Source: JBBIUS01 sp037440105 | Lineage (GTDB): Bacteria; Patescibacteriota; Patescibacteriia; XYB2-FULL-38-15 | Direction: 5' to 3' | Assembly (NCBI GenBank): GCA_037440105.1 | Contig: JBBIUS010000028.1 | Coordinates: 1 to 9,494, forward strand | DNA length: 9,494 nucleotides | In this document: positions 6,680 through 9,494 of the stretch, in pieces | Numbering within the stretch: position 1 is the stretch's first letter | How the letters are laid out: every line of letters begins with the position of its first letter | Program-made: the position numbers and the translations under genes | Notes under the pieces: model-generated | Seen by the model: the letters and a program-made list of their open reading frames with translations, nothing else | Databases searched by the model: none | Told to the model about the DNA's origin: nothing

Positions 6680-6716
6680 CTCCCAAAAAGTGCCTCTGCC
6701 TAGGCAGAGGTGGGAG
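6680..6716 (-). promoter_or_regulatory. Hairpin in the uvrB leader
   Basis: CCTCTGCCTAGGCAGAGG (6693-6710) is a perfect 18-nt palindrome (7-bp stem, CTAG loop). CTCCCA (6680-6685) and TGGGAG (6711-6716) extend the stem, with a 7-nt bulge on one side. It lies within the ~90-nt leader predicted from the upstream promoter. On the minus strand the GC-rich stem is followed by CACTTTTT, so it might act as an attenuator. It could equally be an intergenic palindromic repeat, since such elements are frequent in this window. Confidence 0.5.
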
Positions 6717-6736
6717 GCTTCTTCAATTATAAAACT

Positions 6737-6765
6737 ACAATAGCAAAATTTTTTTTCTCTGTCAA
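6737..6765 (-). promoter_or_regulatory. Sigma70-type promoter for uvrB-uvrA-uvrC
   Basis: Minus strand: TTGACA (6765-6760), 17-nt spacer rich in A/T, TATTGT (6742-6737). The -35 is perfect and the -10 matches 4 of 6. The predicted start near 6730 gives a leader of about 93 nt before uvrB. It lies downstream of the tRNA-His terminator, as expected for an independent operon. Confidence 0.7.
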
Positions 6766-6796
6766 TTGTCGTACACGATGAGGAAATTGATAGCCA

Positions 6797-6829
6797 TAAA
6801 CAAAAAACACCTCACAAAAAGGTGTTTTT
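6797..6829 (-). terminator. Intrinsic terminator after tRNA-His
   Basis: A 10-bp stem pairs 6803-6812 with 6820-6829 (core ACACCT/AGGTGT) around a 7-nt loop. Reading leftwards it is followed by TTTTTTGTTTAT. It lies 43 nt past the tRNA-His 3' end and closes the HNH-tRNA-His unit. The stem is flanked by T-runs on both strands, so it may also work on the + strand, but no + strand gene is seen. Confidence 0.75.
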
Positions 6830-6832
6830 ATG

Positions 6833-6956
6833 GGGTGGCTACTGAGTGGTTTTTAGTAAAATCCGCTCAAAGGTGGCTACAGGGAATCGAACCCTGATCA
6901 CGAGAGCCACAATCTCGTGTGTTAGCCGTTACACCATAGCCACCAGATAGCCACCC
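6833..6956 (-). repeat. Outer inverted repeat that duplicates the tRNA-His acceptor stem on both sides
   Basis: GGGTGGCTA (6833-6841) and TAGCCACCC (6948-6956) are perfect 9-nt reverse complements. They repeat the acceptor strands of the tRNA that lies between them (GGTGGCTA 6872-6879 and TAGCCACC 6937-6944). Between the tRNA 3' end and the outer arm is another stem-loop (TGAGTGG 6843-6849 with CCGCTCA 6863-6869, one G-U pair). The precursor RNA could therefore fold with the tRNA nested in an outer stem, or swap acceptor partners. Confidence 0.75.
6872..6944 (-). tRNA. tRNA-His (anticodon GTG)
   Basis: The cloverleaf is complete: acceptor GTGGCTA/TAGCCAC, 4-bp D stem GTGT/ACAC, anticodon stem CGAGA/TCTCG with loop TTGTGGC (anticodon GTG, codons CAY), T arm CAGGG-TTCGATT-CCCTG. 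An encoded G at -1 faces C73, the hallmark of tRNA-His needed by histidyl-tRNA synthetase, which confirms the identity. CCA is not encoded. It starts 12 nt after the HNH gene stop and has no clear promoter of its own, so it is probably cut from the HNH transcript. Confidence 0.96.
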
Positions 6957-7445
6957 TTAAGTAGATTTCGTGTTTATTTTTTGATTGTATTGATGAACTA
7001 GATGATGACAATTCCTACATAACCAAACCAGATTCTTTATAGAATTATTTTGTCTATTTTTATCTACATGATGTACGACCAAAACCCTTTCATCATTAGT
7101 ATGGCATATGTTGCATATTGGTTTTATTTTGCCTCTTTTAATGATCGATCGATACGCATTTTTCCCATTTTTCCACAACGGGTGTTTTGTCCCAAAAAGA
7201 ATATTTTTATTTTTCCAAACGGCAAAACATGATTTATTGCAAAAAAATTTTTTACTTTTTGACCTCCTTAAGCTTTGCAAAGTTTTATAAATTTTATTAT
7301 GGCAAGTATCACATTGAACATATCTGCCCGAGCGTTGTCCGATGTATTGACATTTTTTACTGCAATATTTGCCCCACCCTAATTTTATATGTTTAGGTTT
7401 GGCATAAAATTTCTTCCGACAAATTTTACAGTTTAGCCATGGCAT
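6957..7445 (-). CDS. Small HNH nuclease with several Cys-x-x-Cys zinc ribbons
   Basis: A 162-residue protein. The C-terminal HNH fold is clear: CNIC (111-114), VVHHVD (123-128), NLVWLCRNCHHLVH (138-151), where CxxC pairs hold a structural zinc and the His/Asn residues would bind the catalytic metal. The N-terminal half has two more zinc-ribbon-like cysteine sets (C6/C9 with C28/C32; C45/C48 with C69/C73), perhaps for DNA binding. No signal peptide or membrane segment is visible. It lies alone between tRNA-Arg and tRNA-His, with its stop touching the repeat around tRNA-His. There is no ribosome binding site; the promoter sits so close that the mRNA should begin at or just before the ATG. Role unknown: a homing-type nuclease, a restriction-like defence enzyme or a housekeeping nuclease are all possible. 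The HNH call is firm; the function is not. Confidence 0.88.
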   Translation of the reverse strand: MPWLNCKICRKKFYAKPKHIKLGWGKYCSKKCQYIGQRSGRYVQCDTCHNKIYKTLQSLRRSKSKKFFCNKSCFAVWKNKNILFGTKHPLWKNGKNAYRSIIKRGKIKPICNICHTNDERVLVVHHVDKNRQNNSIKNLVWLCRNCHHLVHQYNQKINTKST

Positions 7446-7451
7446 AAATTA

Positions 7452-7480
7452 ATTATGCCAAGAACTCTAACAATTGTCAA
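7452..7480 (-). promoter_or_regulatory. Promoter of the HNH gene, predicted leaderless transcript
   Basis: Minus strand: TTGACA (7480-7475), 17-nt spacer, CATAAT (7457-7452). The -35 is perfect and the -10 matches 5 of 6. Only 6 nt separate the -10 from the ATG at 7445, so transcription should start at or within a base or two of the start codon. That fits the absence of a Shine-Dalgarno site. Confidence 0.7.
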
Positions 7481-7585
7481 ACAAACGAGTTGTGATTTTA
7501 TCCACAATCCGCCGTTCCACCGTTAACGCTAGCCGCTCTAAATAAATTAAAAATTATTGTTTTCGTCTTCCTGGCAGAAATTTCA

Positions 7586-7682
7586 CCCCTCTCCATTTAC
7601 CCCCGAGAGGAATCGAACCCCTATATCCAGCTTAGAAGGCTGGTGTTCTGTCCATTGAACTACGGGGGCAAATGGTGAGGGG
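7586..7682 (-). repeat. Inverted repeat that extends the tRNA-Arg acceptor stem to 20 positions
   Basis: CCCCTCTCCATTT (7586-7598) and AAATGGTGAGGGG (7670-7682) are reverse complements at 12 of 13 positions. They directly abut the tRNA-Arg acceptor strands (7599-7605 and 7663-7669). The precursor RNA would have one unbroken stem of 20 positions: 18 Watson-Crick pairs, one G-U and one mismatch. The discriminator base itself is drawn into this stem. Confidence 0.75.
7598..7669 (-). tRNA. tRNA-Arg (anticodon TCT)
   Basis: A 72-nt cloverleaf: acceptor GCCCCCG/CGGGGGT (one G-U pair), D stem GTTC/GAAC, anticodon stem CCAGC/GCTGG with loop CTTCTAA (anticodon TCT, codons AGA/AGG), 4-nt variable loop, T arm AGGGG-TTCGATT-CCTCT, discriminator A. 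CCA is not encoded. It is preceded by a decayed copy of itself and by a promoter at 7784-7812. Confidence 0.95.
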
Positions 7683-7687
7683 CGTGC

Positions 7688-7735
7688 CTACATCCACACT
7701 TAGAAGGCTGGTGTTCTGCCCATTGAACTACGGGC
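7688..7735 (-). pseudogene. Decayed tandem copy of tRNA-Arg(TCT)
   Basis: Positions 7699-7734 match 7631-7666 of the intact tRNA-Arg at 35 of 36 bases, covering the D arm, the 5' anticodon stem and the CTTCTAA loop. Weaker similarity continues to about 7688 (CCTACATCCA against CCTATATCCA, with one inserted base). The 3' side of the anticodon stem is broken (GTGTGG for GCTGG), and no T arm (TTCGATT) or matching acceptor 3' strand exists. It cannot form a normal tRNA. It lies in the leader of the intact gene. Confidence 0.8.
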
Positions 7736-7783
7736 GAAAATAAACTAAAAATTAAAAAATGTAAAAATGAAAAATTATTCTCT

Positions 7784-7812
7784 AGTTTAACAAAAAATTA
7801 GAAAGCGGTCAA
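7784..7812 (-). promoter_or_regulatory. Promoter of the tRNA-Arg unit
   Basis: Minus strand: TTGACC (7812-7807), 17-nt spacer, TAAACT (7789-7784), matching 5 of 6 and 4 of 6. It is the only strong candidate between the glycosylase stop and the tRNA-Arg pair. The AT-rich leader that follows (about 7740-7783) shows loose 7-nt repetition of AAAAATG/AAAAATT words. Confidence 0.6.
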
Positions 7813-7854
7813 CTATGGATTACCTGTAAAAGAAAGGGGTGGAATCTGGAAAGT

Positions 7855-8445
7855 CTATTTAAACACTGAAACAAATGGATTATTCTTGATATAAAATCTC
7901 CACGGCTTTTTTGCCCAAATTGGTCCGGCATAATCAATGCCAATCCGTGGACCAGCGATAATTTCTGTTTTTTTAATTTTTTCTCCTCTGTCTTCAAGCC
8001 AAAGTCTTTTTGATTTTGTCAAATCTTCACCATAAAATGATTTGTCTAATTCCATCCATCGACATAATTTACCAGGGCCATTAGCAAGGCGATGATCGCC
8101 GCTTTCTGGCTCAAGGGCGCGAATTAAAACACACTCGGGCGAACCGGCTCGACTGGTTGAAATATTAAATTGCCAATACATTCCATAAACGAGATAAATG
8201 TAAACATACCCGCCAGTCATAAACTCAGCAACATTCCGGGGCGTCACTTTTCCGCCAACCGCGTGAGAGGCTTTATCTTCTGGACCAATATAAGCCTCGA
8301 CTTCAACAATTTTTCCGGCCAAAGTTTTTCTACCAATTCTTCTTACTAAATATTTACCTAATAAATCTTTAGCGACAACAAGAGTCGGCCGACAGAAAAA
8401 ATTTCTTCCTAATTTTTTTAATTTTGCTGAATTATTTTTTTTCAT
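7855..8445 (-). CDS. mpg: Methylpurine-DNA glycosylase (3-methyladenine DNA glycosylase, AAG/MPG family)
   Basis: A monofunctional base-excision enzyme that flips out and removes alkylated purines such as 3-methyladenine, leaving an abasic site. At 196 residues it is the usual bacterial size. Conserved features line up with human AAG: VEVEAYIGPEDKASHA holds the catalytic Glu (E50), Y52 and H61 with the same spacing as human E125/Y127/H136; YGMY supplies the DNA-intercalating Tyr (Y87, human Y162); then N94 and VLIRALEP with R109. The start at 8445 is chosen because AAGGAG lies 5 nt upstream and the protein begins MKKNNSAKL. An in-frame ATG at 8481 would add 12 residues and a 50-nt overlap. 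The gene overlaps the recombinase by 14 nt, so the two are probably translationally coupled. Together with the uvr genes it makes this a DNA-repair-rich region. Family assignment is firm. Confidence 0.95.
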   Translation of the reverse strand: MKKNNSAKLKKLGRNFFCRPTLVVAKDLLGKYLVRRIGRKTLAGKIVEVEAYIGPEDKASHAVGGKVTPRNVAEFMTGGYVYIYLVYGMYWQFNISTSRAGSPECVLIRALEPESGDHRLANGPGKLCRWMELDKSFYGEDLTKSKRLWLEDRGEKIKKTEIIAGPRIGIDYAGPIWAKKPWRFYIKNNPFVSVFK

Positions 8446-9355
8446 TTCTTCTCCTTCCATGAAATGCCTTGTGGACCTCACGCAGTTGTTGATTAGTAAT
8501 GTGGGTATAAATTTGGGTTGTCGTAATAGAAGAATGACCTAACATTGCCTGAACCGAGCGGATATCAGCGCCATTCATTAACAAATCAGTAGCATAAGAA
8601 TGGCGCATAGTATGCGGCGTAACTTTTTTGGTAATTCCGGCGATGCGCGAATATTTTTTGACGAGTCGTTCCACGCTTCGGGGAGTGAGAGCACTTTCAT
8701 TTTTATGGGCTCGATCGTGAGAAACAAATAAATGCGGTGAGACATCTTTGCGCGCCTCAAGATACTGCTTTAACCAATACTTCGCTTGGTTTGAAAGAAA
8801 AACAACGCGCGGTTTGTTGCCCTTGCCGCGAACAGTAAATTCATCTTTTTTTAAATTGATTTGTTCTTTTTTAAGGCCTACTAATTCAGAGACGCGAAGA
8901 CCAGTAGAGAAGAGTAATTCAAGAATTGCTTTGTCTCTTTTTTTAATAATGCCAGGTGCATCAACAGTGATCGGCGCTTCAAGCAAGCGCTCCAAATCAG
9001 GACCCTCTAAAAAATCAACTACTCTTTCCGGCATTTTTCCTAACTCTATTTTTTCTGCGGATAAAGTTTTAATATCGCGCTTGGCCAGGTATTTCAAAAA
9101 AGCGCGCAGGGCGATCAGATGGTAATTTTGGGTATTTTTTTTTAATTCTTTTCCGTTTGCGTCCTTAAAACGATTTAGCCAAAGGCGGTATTGTCTAATT
9201 TTTTCCTGAGTGATGCCAGCCGGTGAAAGATCACCCGCCCACTTGACAAATCGCTTTAAATAAAAATCATAATTCCGCACCGTTTTTTCCGAGCGGTTTT
9301 TTTCTATTTCTAGGTATTCGAGAAATTGGGTTATTAATTTTGCAAGTGAGGCCAT
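8432..9355 (-). CDS. XerC/XerD-type tyrosine recombinase
   Basis: A full-length 307-residue site-specific recombinase. The N-terminal SAM-like core-binding domain spans about 1-90 (FLEYLEIEKNRSEKTVRNY). The catalytic domain shows all six usual residues: R154 (TGLRVSEL), K178 (GKGNKPR), H248 and R251 (HTMRHSYAT), H274 (LGHSS) and the nucleophile Y283 (IYTH). Size and motifs match Xer recombinases, which resolve chromosome dimers at dif with FtsK. An integrase role cannot be excluded, given the nearby tRNA-Arg fragment. No ribosome binding site precedes the ATG at 9355 (upstream is A/T-rich, AATAAAAATAA). A TATAAA 9 nt before the ATG suggests a possible near-leaderless start. The last codons carry the glycosylase ribosome binding site. 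XerC and XerD cannot be told apart by eye. Confidence 0.93.
   Translation of the reverse strand: MASLAKLITQFLEYLEIEKNRSEKTVRNYDFYLKRFVKWAGDLSPAGITQEKIRQYRLWLNRFKDANGKELKKNTQNYHLIALRAFLKYLAKRDIKTLSAEKIELGKMPERVVDFLEGPDLERLLEAPITVDAPGIIKKRDKAILELLFSTGLRVSELVGLKKEQINLKKDEFTVRGKGNKPRVVFLSNQAKYWLKQYLEARKDVSPHLFVSHDRAHKNESALTPRSVERLVKKYSRIAGITKKVTPHTMRHSYATDLLMNGADIRSVQAMLGHSSITTTQIYTHITNQQLREVHKAFHGRRRNEKK
8451..8456 (-). promoter_or_regulatory. Shine-Dalgarno site of mpg inside the recombinase gene
   Basis: AAGGAG on the minus strand, 5 nt before the ATG at 8445, within the Gly-Arg-Arg-Arg codons at the end of the recombinase. It is the strongest Shine-Dalgarno match in the window and fixes the mpg start. 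Confidence 0.7.
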
Positions 9356-9457
9356 TTATTTTTATTTATAGTGTAGATTAATAGTCCGTTCTGAAAGAGA
9401 GAGAGTAGAGGTCGTTTTATTACGCTACAAGTAACGCCAAAAGATGATAGATCAGTA

Positions 9458-9486
9458 ATAATATAAAGTTAACAAGTGTCGTACAA
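9458..9486 (-). promoter_or_regulatory. Possible promoter upstream of the recombinase
   Basis: Minus strand: TTGTAC (9486-9481), 17-nt spacer, TATTAT (9463-9458). The -35 matches only 3 of 6 and the -10 matches 5 of 6. It would give a leader of about 95 nt containing a CT-rich tract. The region is AT-rich, so chance is a real possibility. Confidence 0.3.
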
Positions 9487-9494
9487 TTATATTG

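Noticed and set aside
7498..7506. Perfect DnaA-box-like TTATCCACA between the HNH promoter and tRNA-Arg
   Set aside because: Only one box is seen, without a cluster, an AT-rich unwinding stretch or dnaA/dnaN neighbours. A single 9-mer match can occur by chance.
7446..7597. A second small gene between HNH and tRNA-Arg
   Set aside because: No open frame with a start and ribosome binding site is seen in the 152 nt. The stretch holds only the HNH promoter and an AT-rich tract.
8446..8481. Longer mpg start at ATG 8481
   Set aside because: It would give a 50-nt overlap with the recombinase and no suitable ribosome binding site, while AAGGAG stands 5 nt before the ATG at 8445.
8748..9125. A 125-codon open frame on the + strand opposite the recombinase, and similar frames opposite uvrA and uvrC
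   Set aside because: They lie wholly antisense to well-conserved genes, have no recognisable domain and no ribosome binding site; they are frame shadows.

Overview
All genes in this window lie on the minus strand. It looks like a piece of a low-GC, small-genome bacterium, most likely Candidate Phyla Radiation / Patescibacteria (Parcubacteria-like). This is inferred from three things: a UvrC without its C-terminal helix-hairpin-helix region, a bifunctional phosphoglucose/phosphomannose isomerase-type gene, and many short period-7 repeats inside and between genes. The standard bacterial code is used: every full-length gene reads through without in-frame TGA, and uvrB and uvrC both end in TGA. 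No 16S or other phylogenetic marker is present, so the taxon stays an inference.

Layout in transcription order, right to left. (1) 9355-8432: a XerC/XerD-type tyrosine recombinase. It overlaps by 14 nt (8445-7855) a methylpurine-DNA glycosylase (3-methyladenine glycosylase) whose ribosome binding site lies in the last recombinase codons. (2) 7812-7598: a clear promoter, then a decayed tRNA-Arg copy, then an intact tRNA-Arg(TCT). The acceptor stem of the intact tRNA is prolonged by a flanking inverted repeat. (3) 7480-6797: a consensus promoter placed so that it should give a leaderless mRNA for a small HNH nuclease. It is followed directly by tRNA-His(GTG), framed by a second copy of its own acceptor-stem strands, and then by an intrinsic terminator. 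(4) 6765-392: a strong promoter, a leader with a hairpin, then uvrB, uvrA and uvrC in series. Together they encode the whole nucleotide-excision-repair nuclease. (5) 319/292-1: the first ~97 codons of a sugar-phosphate isomerase, cut by the window edge.

The repair genes belong to two pathways. UvrA2B2 finds bulky lesions, UvrB is loaded and UvrC cuts on both sides. The glycosylase removes alkylated purines one base at a time. The recombinase would resolve chromosome dimers or act as an integrase.

The most unusual signal is repeat invasion of the excision-repair genes. All three uvr reading frames carry in-frame stretches of short repeats, mostly of 7-nt period. Two of these are imperfect palindromes of exactly 96 nt (uvrB) and 72 nt (uvrC). 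An inverted array of 10-nt units forms the end of uvrB and the uvrB-uvrA spacer. Both tRNA genes also sit inside long inverted repeats that extend or duplicate their acceptor stems.
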